Part shown: positions 5,575 to 13,506 of the stretch, piece by piece
Layout: every line of letters starts with the position of its first letter
Position numbering within the stretch: position 1 is the first letter of the stretch
Assembly (NCBI GenBank): GCA_023427845.1
Contig: JAEYZX010000188.1
Span: 1 to 20,267 of the forward strand
Direction: 5' to 3'
Source of the DNA: Bacteroidota bacterium
Lineage (GTDB): Bacteria; Bacteroidota; Bacteroidia; Flavobacteriales; Flavobacteriaceae
Length of the DNA stretch: 20,267 bases
Notes under the pieces: model-generated
Databases searched by the model: none
What the model saw: the letters and a program-made list of their open reading frames with translations, nothing else
What the model was told of the DNA's origin: nothing
Position numbers and translations under genes: made by a program

Positions 5575-6423
5575 ATGAAAAAAATATTGATACCGATGAT
5601 GCTATTGTATATGGGCCTGAGCTGCAACCAATCGGAAGATGCACCTGCCCCACCGTCGAACCTGCCTGCACAGGATTTAATGAATGTTTCGTATGGAACC
5701 GACCCACTTCAAAAAATGGACGTTTACCTTCCGGCGGGGCGAAATGACGATACAAAAGTGTTCATATTGGTTCACGGCGGTGGATGGAGCGGCGGTTCAA
5801 AAGCGGAGTTTAATTATGTGGTCCCGATTTTAAAATCCCAGTTTCCAAACTACGCTATAGTCAACATGAACTACCGGCTTGCCACGATGGAAAGTCCCGC
5901 TTTTCCAAAGCAAATCCAGGATATTGAAAAAGTGGTCGATCATATCAAGTCGGCTAACTACAACATCTCATCCAACATCGCCTTTATTGGCGCCAGTGCC
6001 GGTGCACACCTGTCGATGCTGTACAGTTACAAATACGATACAAATGATGATGTTAAAGCGGTTTGCACTATCGTTGGGCCAACCGATTTTACCGATCCGG
6101 CATATATGACTAACCCGATGTTTTCGTATGGTGCCTATTATCTGATCGGAAATGTAAACTGGCAGGAAAATCCGGAGATAATCGCAGAAGTTAGTCCGGC
6201 GCTGCACGTTTCTTCCGATTCGCCACCCACAATTATGTTTTACGGTGGACAGGATCCGTTGATACCCGTCACCCAAGCTACACGTTTGAAAGAAAAACTG
6301 GATCAATACGGTGTTTACAACGAATATTATCTTTACCAAAACGGTGGTCATGGTAATTGGAATGCTGCAACTATGATCGATTTTCAGTCGAAGTTGATTG
6401 GTTTTTTTCGCGAGCAGTTTTAA
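5575..6423 (+). CDS. Alpha/beta hydrolase (carboxylesterase-like) lipoprotein
   Basis: A 282-residue protein. The GTG at 5557 would add six residues before the signal; the ATG at 5575 gives a clean lipoprotein signal, MKKILIPMMLLYMGLSC, with Cys17. The mature part has the full hydrolase set: oxyanion HGGGW (67-71), NMNYRL (98-102 region), nucleophile elbow GASAG with Ser141, acid Asp227 in GGQDPLIP and His259 in GGHGNW. This resembles the esterase/lipase group that includes bacterial ferulic acid and acetyl esterases, so ester hydrolysis at the outer membrane or in the periplasm is likely. The substrate is unknown. It is convergent with dnaK across a shared hairpin terminator. Confidence 0.9.
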   Translation: MKKILIPMMLLYMGLSCNQSEDAPAPPSNLPAQDLMNVSYGTDPLQKMDVYLPAGRNDDTKVFILVHGGGWSGGSKAEFNYVVPILKSQFPNYAIVNMNYRLATMESPAFPKQIQDIEKVVDHIKSANYNISSNIAFIGASAGAHLSMLYSYKYDTNDDVKAVCTIVGPTDFTDPAYMTNPMFSYGAYYLIGNVNWQENPEIIAEVSPALHVSSDSPPTIMFYGGQDPLIPVTQATRLKEKLDQYGVYNEYYLYQNGGHGNWNAATMIDFQSKLIGFFREQF

Positions 6424-6492
6424 TGATTAGCCACGGATGCACGAATCTACGGTCGCCATAGTTTTTTACGGATCTTAATAAAATAGCAACAA

Positions 6493-6520
6493 AAAACCGG
6501 ATGATTTCTCACCCGGTTTT
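6493..6520. terminator. Bidirectional terminator between hydrolase gene and dnaK
   Basis: AAAACCGG (6493-6500) pairs with CCGGTTTT (6513-6520) around a 12-nt loop, with A and T runs on both flanks. The position between convergent genes fits use from both sides. Confidence 0.85.
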
Positions 6521-6562
6521 ATTTATTGATCTGCAAATCTACAATCTGCCAATCTTTCCAAC

Positions 6563-8461
6563 TTATTTCACTTCTTCATAATCAACATCCTGAACATTAT
6601 CGCCAGACTGGGCGTCACCTTGCGGCGCGTCGCCTTGCGGCTGTCCGTCAGCTGTCTGTCCGCCTTGAGCGTACATTGCTTCAGTTGCATTCTTCCACGC
6701 GGCATTGATGTTGTCAAGACCGGTTTGGACTGCTGCCAAATCCTGACTTTGATGCGCAGCTCTCAATTCATTAAGTGCACTTTCGATGGCAGATTTATGC
6801 TCATCAGAAAGTTTATCGCCTAATTCTTTCAACTGGTTTTCAGTCTGGAAGATCATACCGTCGGCTTCGTTAAGCTTCTCGATTTTCTCTTTCGCCTGAC
6901 GATCGGCATCCGCATTCGCTTCAGCATCTTTTTTCATTCTTTCGATTTCTTCCTGAGTCAGTCCCGAAGAAGCTTCGATACGGATATCATGTGATTTTCC
7001 TGTTCCTTTATCGGTAGCCGATACTTTGATGATACCATTCGCATCGATATCGAAAGTAACTTCGATTTGCGGTACGCCTCGTGGTGCCGGTGGAATTCCG
7101 TCAAGGTGGAATCGTCCGATGGTCTTGTTATCTGCTGCCATTGTACGTTCTCCCTGCAACACGTGGATTTCAACACTTGGCTGAGAATCTGCCGCAGTCG
7201 AGAATACTTGTGATTTCTTTGTTGGGATTGTCGTGTTGGCTTCGATCAATTTGGTCATTACACCACCCATTGTTTCGATACCCAAAGACAATGGCGTTAC
7301 GTCAAGAAGCAATACATCTTTCACATCGCCGGAAAGTACGCCACCCTGGATTGCAGCACCAATTGCCACAACTTCGTCAGGATTTACACCTTTTGATGGT
7401 TTTTTTCCGAAGAATTTTTCGACTTCTTCCTGGATTCTTGGGATACGTGTTGAACCACCAACAAGGATAACTTCGTCAATATCCGATTTAGACAATCCTG
7501 CATCCTTCAATGCTTTTGCTACCGGCTCCATGGAACGTTTCACCAAAGAATCAGCCAGTTGCTCAAATTTCGCTCTTGTCAACTTCTTAACAAGGTGCTT
7601 TGGCCCTGTTGCGGTAGCGGTAACATATGGTAAGTTGATCTCGGTTTCTGCCCCCGATGAAAGTTCAATTTTCGCTTTCTCGGCAGCTTCCTTGATACGT
7701 TGCAACGACATTGGATCCAAACGCAAATCAATTCCTTCTTCGTTTTTGAATTCGTCTGCCAGCCAGTCGATGATTACCTGGTCGAAATCATCCCCACCAA
7801 GGTGCGTATCACCATTTGTCGACAATACTTCGAAAACTCCGTCACCCAATTCAAGAATCGAGATATCGAAAGTACCACCACCTAAATCGTAAACCGCGAT
7901 TTTCTGGTCTTTACCTTTTTTATCGAGTCCGTATGCCAAAGCAGCGGCAGTCGGTTCGTTGATGATTCGCATTACTTTAAGTCCAGCAATCTCACCCGCT
8001 TCTTTCGTAGCCTGGCGTTGCGCGTCATTAAAGTATGCCGGAACAGTAATAACCGCTTCAGTAACGGTTTGCCCCAAATAATCTTCTGCTGTTTTTTTCA
8101 TCTTCTGCAGTGTCATTGCAGAAAGTTCCTGTGAAGTATATTTTCGGCCGTCAATATCTACACGTGGTGTATTGTTATCGCCTTTTACAACAGAATAAGG
8201 AACTCTTTTGGCTTCATCTGTGGTTTCATCATAGGTATGTCCCATGAAACGTTTGATTGAGGCAACAGTTTTGGTAGGATTCGTCACCGCCTGTCTTTTG
8301 GCAGGATCACCTACTTTAATTTCACCGCCTTCAACAAATGCGATTACCGACGGCGTTGTTCTTTTTCCTTCTGAATTAGGGATAACGACCGCTTCACTAC
8401 CTTCCATAACAGAAACGCATGAGTTTGTCGTACCTAAGTCAATTCCAATTATTTTACCCAT
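6563..8461 (-). CDS. dnaK: Molecular chaperone DnaK (Hsp70)
   Basis: A 632-residue Hsp70 chaperone of the cytosol, which folds client proteins in an ATP cycle with DnaJ and GrpE. The nucleotide-binding domain carries IGIDLGTTNSCVSV (5-18), NEPTAAALAYG (168-178), DLGGGTFDIS (192-201) and VGGSTRIP (334-341). The interdomain linker is DVLLLDVTP (382-390), followed by the beta-sandwich and helical lid. The acidic low-complexity tail ends in VDYEEVK, the EEVK signature of bacterial DnaK. The length is normal. Neither dnaJ nor grpE is nearby, so the gene stands alone. The start is the ATG at 8461, preceded by an A/T-rich leader without a Shine-Dalgarno sequence. The upstream region holds TGTCA boxes that may govern stress control. 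Confidence 0.99.
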   Translation of the reverse strand: MGKIIGIDLGTTNSCVSVMEGSEAVVIPNSEGKRTTPSVIAFVEGGEIKVGDPAKRQAVTNPTKTVASIKRFMGHTYDETTDEAKRVPYSVVKGDNNTPRVDIDGRKYTSQELSAMTLQKMKKTAEDYLGQTVTEAVITVPAYFNDAQRQATKEAGEIAGLKVMRIINEPTAAALAYGLDKKGKDQKIAVYDLGGGTFDISILELGDGVFEVLSTNGDTHLGGDDFDQVIIDWLADEFKNEEGIDLRLDPMSLQRIKEAAEKAKIELSSGAETEINLPYVTATATGPKHLVKKLTRAKFEQLADSLVKRSMEPVAKALKDAGLSKSDIDEVILVGGSTRIPRIQEEVEKFFGKKPSKGVNPDEVVAIGAAIQGGVLSGDVKDVLLLDVTPLSLGIETMGGVMTKLIEANTTIPTKKSQVFSTAADSQPSVEIHVLQGERTMAADNKTIGRFHLDGIPPAPRGVPQIEVTFDIDANGIIKVSATDKGTGKSHDIRIEASSGLTQEEIERMKKDAEANADADRQAKEKIEKLNEADGMIFQTENQLKELGDKLSDEHKSAIESALNELRAAHQSQDLAAVQTGLDNINAAWKNATEAMYAQGGQTADGQPQGDAPQGDAQSGDNVQDVDYEEVK

Positions 8462-8510
8462 TTTCTATTTATTTAATTATTTTATGTTCTTTTTTAAGCT
8501 CGTGGTCGTT

Positions 8511-8585
8511 TTGTCAATCTTTGTGCCATTGGCGGATGTTGATAAGAATTGTCAGAAGTAGCGTCGATTTGCTGACAACATGACA
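8511..8585 (-). promoter_or_regulatory. Candidate stress-control region upstream of dnaK
   Basis: Between dnaK and the divergent lipoprotein gene, TGTCA/TGACA appears four times: at 8511-8517, in a perfect 7-bp inverted repeat TTGTCAG (8549-8555)/CTGACAA (8572-8578), and at 8581-8585. On the minus strand TGGCAC-N5-TTGAC (8528-8513) resembles a sigma-54 -24/-12 element but lacks the -12 C. No good TAnnTTTG box for dnaK was found. A role in heat-shock control is an inference. Confidence 0.4.
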
Positions 8586-8659
8586 TTATCAAATTCATCC
8601 CGCCTGATTTTGCCAAAGGCTGCCACGAAATTCGTACCTTTCCATTTCAAATGTATTAT

Positions 8660-9109
8660 ATGAAAAAGTTGCTTTTAATGATTGCATTTCTTGCAATAGC
8701 ATGTCAGGGCGAAAAACGCGAAACCGTTTTGAACGACGAAGTTCCGATTGAAACCGACACCACTCTCACAGTCGATGATCGCGATACTGTTGCAACAGGC
8801 GCAACCAAAACATACTCAAACGAAAGGTTTCGGGATGTCGTAGTTGAAAAGGTCGGCGACAACGAATTCAAAATTTCAGGCAAGGGACAAATTTTCGAAG
8901 CATCGTTTGGTTGGGTGGTGGAAGACGGTCACAACGAACTCGAAAAAGGTTTTGAAATGACAGATGCCGGTGCACCAGCATGGGGAAACTTCAGTTTTCG
9001 GGTCAATGCCAAGAAAGCGCAGCAAAACTCGACACTTCATTTGATTTTGTTCGAAACCAGTGCAAAAGATGGAAGCAGGCAGCACGAGCTTCCGATAAAA
9101 TTATATTAG
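8660..9109 (+). CDS. Gmad2-type immunoglobulin-like domain lipoprotein
   Basis: The ATG at 8660 gives 149 residues and a good signal (MKKLLLMIAFLAIAC, Cys15); the ATG at 8651 would only add MYY. After an acidic linker rich in Asp and Thr (about 20-50), residues 65-149 fit the Gmad2 pattern: ISGKGQIFEASFGWVVED, KGFEMTDAGAPAWGNFSF, then the closing LILFETSAKDGSRQHELPI. Gmad2 is an Ig-like domain first noted in spore-germination proteins but found widely in lipoproteins. No enzymatic motif is present. The likely place is the outer membrane or periplasm and the role is unknown. It is divergent from dnaK across about 200 bases; a TACCTTTC at about 8633 could be a poor -7 box. Confidence 0.8.
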   Translation: MKKLLLMIAFLAIACQGEKRETVLNDEVPIETDTTLTVDDRDTVATGATKTYSNERFRDVVVEKVGDNEFKISGKGQIFEASFGWVVEDGHNELEKGFEMTDAGAPAWGNFSFRVNAKKAQQNSTLHLILFETSAKDGSRQHELPIKLY

Positions 9110-9187
9110 GTTTAAGATTTAGGATTTAACAATCCAACAACCAACAGCTATTAAATTAAAATTATCATTTACATCGAACACTTCGAG

Positions 9188-9195
9188 TATCTTTG
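9188..9195 (+). promoter_or_regulatory. -7 box of the L-serine ammonia-lyase promoter
   Basis: TATCTTTG followed by CACC is the typical Flavobacteriaceae -7 element (TAnnTTTG). It gives a leader of about 20 nt to the ATG at 9216. The -33 TTG is not conserved. Confidence 0.65.
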
Positions 9196-9215
9196 CACCA
9201 AACTCACCTACTAAA

Positions 9216-10643
9216 ATGGAAGAATGTATTTCAGTTTTTGACATGCTGAAAATCGGCGTGGGCCCATCAAGTTCACACACTCTTGGTCCGTGGCGCGCCG
9301 CCGAGCGATTTCTCGCAGAACTCCGTGCCGAAGGACTTCTCGACAAGACCGAACGCGTAAAAGTCGATTTGTATGGTTCTTTGTCGCTTACCGGAAAAGG
9401 TCATGCGACCGATCTTGCCGTCATGCTTGGCTTAAGCGGACAGGATCCTGAATTGATTCCGATTGACGATATTTCTGGTATCATCAAATCGATTGAAGAG
9501 AATAATGAAATCCGTTTGGGAAACGAAATCGTAATCCCATTTTCTTTTCTGGTTGATATCGTTTTCAATAAAAATTTCCTTCCATTTCATGCTAACGGCA
9601 TGATGTTCACCGCGTACATTTCTGATAAATCGGAATATTCATCGACCTTCTATTCAATTGGCGGCGGATTTGTCGTCAAGGAAGAGCGGGCAAATGCAAT
9701 TAAAAAAAGCGAAATCAAATGCGCATTCCCGTTTCCAATCCAAAACGCTGCGCAATTGCTTCAATATACGATTAGCGAGAACAAAAGCATATCTGAACTC
9801 GTTTATGAAAATGAGCGTTCGATGCGCCACGAAGAGGTTATCGACCGTGAACTGATGCGGATTTGGCACACAATGCTGGAGTGCATGTACATCGGATGCC
9901 ATTCCGAAGGCGTCCTGCCCGGCGGCCTCAACGTACGCCGGCGAGCCTTTGATATGCACCAGAACCTGATCGGACTTGCAAATTATACGAATCCGCAGGA
10001 ATGGCTGGAAACCATTCGCCGCACGGAAGTCAAATTCCGGCAAATCCTGAAATGGGTCAGTTGTTTCGCATTGGCCGTAAACGAAGTCAACGCTGCATTA
10101 GGCCGTGTAGTTACCGCACCAACAAACGGAAGTGCAGGCGTTATTCCATCGGTATTGATGTATTATTTATGCATTGAAAATCATAACGCCGGAGAGAAAG
10201 AAATTAAACAATTCCTTATGGTTGCCGGAGAAATTGGCAGCATCTTCAAAAAAGGATCCACGATTTCAGCCGCAATGGGCGGATGCCAGGCGGAAATTGG
10301 CGTATCCTCGGCAATGGCCGCAGCGGCGCTCTGTGAAGTCATGGGGGGCACTCCGGAACAAGTCTTAATGGCAGCCGAAATTGCAATGGAGCACCATCTC
10401 GGAATGACATGCGATCCCATTGGCGGACTCGTCCAGATTCCGTGCATCGAAAGAAATACGATGGGCGCAATCAAAGCTATAAACGCGGCCGAACTTGCTC
10501 TCGAAACCGATCCGAAAAATGCTAAAGTCCCATTGGATAAAGTCATCGATACAATGTGGCAGACCGCAAAAGACATGAACAACAAATACAAGGAGACTTC
10601 TGAAGGAGGGCTGGCCGTAGCTGTTAATATGGCGGACTGTTAA
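9216..10643 (+). CDS. sdaA: L-serine ammonia-lyase, iron-sulfur type, single chain
   Basis: A 475-residue cytosolic enzyme that deaminates L-serine to pyruvate and ammonia using a [4Fe-4S] cluster. The N-terminal (beta) part starts SVFDMLKIGVGPSSSHTLGP (6-25). The C-terminal (alpha) part contains APTNGSAGVIPSVL (301-314) and KGSTISAAMGGCQAEIG. Cys357, Cys399 (MTCDPIGG) and Cys410 (QIPCIERN) are the expected cluster ligands. The protein ends exactly in Cys475. In the Legionella enzyme of this family the terminal cysteine inserts into the active site as the fourth ligand ('tail in mouth'), so the same is inferred here. The gene is monocistronic, with a -7 box shortly upstream and a hairpin terminator downstream. 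Confidence 0.97.
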   Translation: MEECISVFDMLKIGVGPSSSHTLGPWRAAERFLAELRAEGLLDKTERVKVDLYGSLSLTGKGHATDLAVMLGLSGQDPELIPIDDISGIIKSIEENNEIRLGNEIVIPFSFLVDIVFNKNFLPFHANGMMFTAYISDKSEYSSTFYSIGGGFVVKEERANAIKKSEIKCAFPFPIQNAAQLLQYTISENKSISELVYENERSMRHEEVIDRELMRIWHTMLECMYIGCHSEGVLPGGLNVRRRAFDMHQNLIGLANYTNPQEWLETIRRTEVKFRQILKWVSCFALAVNEVNAALGRVVTAPTNGSAGVIPSVLMYYLCIENHNAGEKEIKQFLMVAGEIGSIFKKGSTISAAMGGCQAEIGVSSAMAAAALCEVMGGTPEQVLMAAEIAMEHHLGMTCDPIGGLVQIPCIERNTMGAIKAINAAELALETDPKNAKVPLDKVIDTMWQTAKDMNNKYKETSEGGLAVAVNMADC

Positions 10644-10644
10644 T

Positions 10645-10732
10645 TAGTAGACTGTTAGACGACAGACTGTTAGACGACAGACTTTTAGACGACAGACTGG
10701 TAGCAATTAGACAGCAGACTGTTAGACAACAG
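10645..10732 (+). repeat. Tandem tract, 15-nt unit GACTGTTAGACGACA
   Basis: The 15-nt unit occurs three times in a row with one or two changes, then in a 22-nt and again a 15-nt form. The unit splits into AGACGAC-type sub-units of 7 and 8 nt, so it belongs with the other heptamer tracts. It begins right after the stop at 10643. Confidence 0.85.
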
Positions 10733-10810
10733 ATCGCTTCGTTATTAGATAATTTCAGGTTGGCAGATCAAACATCAGTGTTGACTTCTTTGGAATGTCG
10801 ACACTTTAAA

Positions 10811-10838
10811 AAAAGCGGCTCTTATCGGAACCGCTTTT
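10811..10838. terminator. Bidirectional terminator between convergent genes
   Basis: AAAAGCGG (10811-10818) pairs with CCGCTTTT (10831-10838) around a 12-nt loop, flanked by an A run and by T runs. It can end both the serine ammonia-lyase transcript and the minus-strand transcript. Confidence 0.85.
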
Positions 10839-10857
10839 ACTTTTTTTGGCTATACAG

Positions 10858-11970
10858 TTATAAAGCCGCCAACTCAAATACAAAATAATTCATCATCTGA
10901 ACGATTGCGTCCTGCGAAGGATCATCGCCATGAGTATGAAACGATGAATAGAACACACCGCCCTGGCCATGTTGGAACGTGAACGCCAACGGCTTATCTG
11001 ACACCGAAACATTATCATAAACCACATCGGCAACCAGCCAGCTCATGACATTGTCGGAATTAAACGTATCGACCATTTGCCATGACGATATGAAATCGGT
11101 TATCTCTACAGTGGGATCGGCATCAATTCCCTGTGCCTGAAGCCAGGCCAATAAATCTGCATTAAACACCTGGGCATCGGCGCTTAAACTTGTCCCTCTT
11201 TTTTCAGGCTGCGCAAACGTCAGATAATCTTCCGAATCAAATGAACTTTGCAAATATTTAAACATCCAGTCGGTTGCATAGATGATTCCGCCATTCGCTA
11301 CAAATGCTTCAAGGTTTGCAGTCGCAACAGGATCATTCGCCAACGATTCCGATGCACCGCAATTCAAAAAGATAATGTCATAATTGTCCATTAAATCCGG
11401 ATCATTTAAAAGGTCATTGAATCCGAAATCGACATTTGACGGCATTGAACTTACTGCTCTGCCGGCATGATGTGTACGGCCTTGATGGTGATCTGATGAC
11501 GATGGCCGGTTTACATCGAATCCGTCTATAATATCAAACAAAGGTTCGTCTGTTAACGGATTCACCAGTCCGATATTAATCAGGACTTCCTCGATATGAT
11601 CATACGATCCGGTCACAACCGCGATCGACGGAAATATATCAAGGTTCCGCTCGGCTGATTGCAGCTCATAATCAGCTGTCATGTCAATTAGGATTTCCTT
11701 CCTGAATTTACCCTTGCTCAACTCGACTGTTAAGTTTCCGTGGGGAAGATCGTCGATTTCAAATTGACCAAGTGCATTGGCAGTGGTTTGCGAAATTATC
11801 GTACCATCTTTGGATACTTTCACGGTTGCACGGGAAATAGGAAACGTGTTGTTTGGCGACATGATGGTACCGGTTAATTTTAGATCACCGCCGGAGTTTC
11901 CGGTTTCATTGTCGTCGCTGCATGCCATCGAGAAAATGCAGAATACTAAAAGCAATGTAATTTTCCTCAT
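10858..11970 (-). CDS. Lipoprotein with carboxypeptidase-regulatory-like and GATase/ThuA-like domains
   Basis: A 370-residue lipoprotein: MRKITLLLVFCIFSMAC with Cys17, then an Asp/Asn-rich linker. Residues about 30-110 look like a carboxypeptidase-regulatory (prealbumin-like) beta domain: LTGTIMSPNNTFPISRATVKVSKDG (in part) with GQFEIDDLPHG. From about 115 on, strands such as IAVVTGSYD, YDIIFLNCGAS, LEAFVANGGIIYATDW and GGVFYSSFHTHGD give the outline of a class-I glutamine-amidotransferase/ThuA-like flavodoxin fold. A His-rich stretch (SDHHQGRTHHAG, about 158-169) may bind metal. Cys in LNCGAS occupies the place of a GATase nucleophile, but an amidotransferase role is unproven. It is probably at the cell surface or in the periplasm. 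The function is unknown. Confidence 0.75.
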   Translation of the reverse strand: MRKITLLLVFCIFSMACSDDNETGNSGGDLKLTGTIMSPNNTFPISRATVKVSKDGTIISQTTANALGQFEIDDLPHGNLTVELSKGKFRKEILIDMTADYELQSAERNLDIFPSIAVVTGSYDHIEEVLINIGLVNPLTDEPLFDIIDGFDVNRPSSSDHHQGRTHHAGRAVSSMPSNVDFGFNDLLNDPDLMDNYDIIFLNCGASESLANDPVATANLEAFVANGGIIYATDWMFKYLQSSFDSEDYLTFAQPEKRGTSLSADAQVFNADLLAWLQAQGIDADPTVEITDFISSWQMVDTFNSDNVMSWLVADVVYDNVSVSDKPLAFTFQHGQGGVFYSSFHTHGDDPSQDAIVQMMNYFVFELAAL

Positions 11971-12060
11971 GATTGTAAATTTTGATTAAACCGAATTTAA
12001 CCAAAATTTTAATATAACACGCTGATAATTAGAAATTACGTGCTAAAAACTATCATTCGC

Positions 12061-12492
12061 CTACTTTCGGCGAGTATCTATGATGTACGTAATCTTCCAA
12101 CCTGCGGTATCTTTGTACAATTGAAATGAATTTACCCCTTTGTGGCTAAGTTTTCCATTGACGTAAAATTCGTACGGTGTCCACGCATGCGCCATTGCTC
12201 CGTCGATTTTGATGTCGTACGATAAAATACGTTCTTCAATCTGAATGTCTTTCGGAATAGACAGGATCGATTGCGCGAGGTTGGCTGCCGATTCAGCCGA
12301 AAACCTGCTACCGCCAGGAACTTCGGTCACAGAATGCAATACCATTTCTTTAGAAATCACTGAATTGATCTTAACTGTATCCTTCGCATGGAAGCCTGCA
12401 AAAAAAGTATCGATTGCGGCTTTTACGTCGGATTCCTGCGCCTGTACTCCAAAAATCGGTAGCCATAATAAAACAAGTAGTAATTTTTTCAT
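12061..12492 (-). CDS. Secreted NTF2-like (SnoaL/DUF4440-type) protein
   Basis: From the ATG at 12492 the protein has 143 residues; an upstream ATG at 12507 would add MKSHT in front of the signal peptide. A possible -7 box TAACTTTC (12520-12513, minus) would put the transcript start at or beyond 12507, which favours the inner start. MKKLLLVLLWLPIFGVQAQ is a signal peptide. The mature part has the NTF2 cone pattern: SDVKAAIDTFFAGFHAKD helix, later GAMAHAWTPYEFYVNGK and the final GVNSFQLYKDTAGWKITYIIDT sheet strands (read in part). Such proteins bind small ligands or act as dimers, and no catalytic residue can be assigned. It is divergent from panB. Confidence 0.85.
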   Translation of the reverse strand: MKKLLLVLLWLPIFGVQAQESDVKAAIDTFFAGFHAKDTVKINSVISKEMVLHSVTEVPGGSRFSAESAANLAQSILSIPKDIQIEERILSYDIKIDGAMAHAWTPYEFYVNGKLSHKGVNSFQLYKDTAGWKITYIIDTRRK

Positions 12493-12591
12493 TGTGTGAC
12501 TTTTCATAGTGTGAAAGTTAGTACAATATTCTTGGTAATGTTACAGTCATATATAAAGCTTTAGTACTTTTACTCTCCAAAATTAAAGTCT

Positions 12592-13410
12592 ATGTCAGTT
12601 GCAAAAAAGGATTATAAAAGGATTACAACGAAGTCATTGATAGAAATGAAAGCCACTGGCCAGAAAATATCAATGCTTACCGCATACGATTATACTATGG
12701 CGAAAATCGTCGATACTGCCGGTGTCGACGTGATTCTCGTGGGAGATTCGGCTTCAAATGTCATGGCGGGACATGAAACGACCCTGCCAATAACACTCGA
12801 CCAGATGATTTACCATGCCTCAGGCGTTGTGCGCGGTACTTCGCGGGCACTTGTTGTTGTTGATTTGCCATTCGGTAGTTATCAATCGGATCCCAAAGAG
12901 GCACTCCGATCGTCGATCCGCATCATGAAGGAAAGTGGCGGCCATGCGGTTAAACTCGAAGGCGGACGCGAAATCAAAGATTCGATTAAAAAAATTCTGA
13001 ATGCGGGAATTCCTGTCATGGGCCACTTGGGGCTGACGCCGCAATCAATCTATAAATTCGGTACCTATACGGTCCGCGCAAAAGAGGACGCGGAAGCAGA
13101 AAAACTTTTGGAAGATGCGAAATTGCTCGAAAAACTCGGCTGTTTCGCTCTCGTTCTCGAAAAAATCCCGGCACATTTGGCCGAGCAGGTTGCCAAAAGC
13201 ATTTCCATCCCCGTAATCGGAATTGGAGCCGGTGGCGGTGTAGACGGCCAGGTTCTTGTAATCCACGACATGCTCGGAATGAACAATGAATTCAGTCCGC
13301 GCTTCCTTCGCCGCTACATGAATCTTTACGACGACATGATCACCGCAATCGGAAAATATGGCGACGATGTCAAGTCGGGTGATTTTCCGAATGAGGGGGA
13401 ACAATATTGA
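12592..13410 (+). CDS. panB: 3-methyl-2-oxobutanoate hydroxymethyltransferase
   Basis: A 272-residue TIM-barrel enzyme that transfers a hydroxymethyl group from 5,10-methylene-tetrahydrofolate to 3-methyl-2-oxobutanoate, giving ketopantoate, the first committed step to pantothenate and CoA. ISMLTAYDYTMA (26-37), VGDSASNVMAG (50-60) with metal ligand Asp52, VVVDLPFGSYQ (88-98) with Asp91, AVKLEGG with Lys121 and Glu123, GHLGLTPQS (144-152), and LEKIP with Glu190 match the family. Spacing agrees with E. coli PanB for Asp45/Asp84 and Glu114/Glu181. The length is normal. A TACTTTTA (12565-12572) is a possible -7 box. No other pan genes are in the window. The next genes on the strand follow after a repeat tract. 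Confidence 0.97.
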   Translation: MSVAKKDYKRITTKSLIEMKATGQKISMLTAYDYTMAKIVDTAGVDVILVGDSASNVMAGHETTLPITLDQMIYHASGVVRGTSRALVVVDLPFGSYQSDPKEALRSSIRIMKESGGHAVKLEGGREIKDSIKKILNAGIPVMGHLGLTPQSIYKFGTYTVRAKEDAEAEKLLEDAKLLEKLGCFALVLEKIPAHLAEQVAKSISIPVIGIGAGGGVDGQVLVIHDMLGMNNEFSPRFLRRYMNLYDDMITAIGKYGDDVKSGDFPNEGEQY

Positions 13411-13413
13411 TTT

Positions 13414-13470
13414 AGACAATTAGACTTCTTAGACGACAGACGATAGAACACAGACGACAGACACGGACGA
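13414..13470 (+). repeat. Heptamer tract, units TAGACGA/CAGACGA
   Basis: Seven or so units such as TAGACAA, TAGACGA and CAGACGA follow the panB stop with a 7-nt period (a few of 8). It is the same unit family as at 10645-10732 and near to the ACAGANN family at 5098. Confidence 0.8.
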
Positions 13471-13506
13471 GATCGGATATTATATGCCATTTATTAATAA
13501 TTTTAC

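Noticed and set aside
10181..10591. Minus-strand frame with hydrophobic stretches opposite the serine ammonia-lyase gene
   Set aside because: It is a shadow of the strongly conserved plus-strand gene and has no support of its own.
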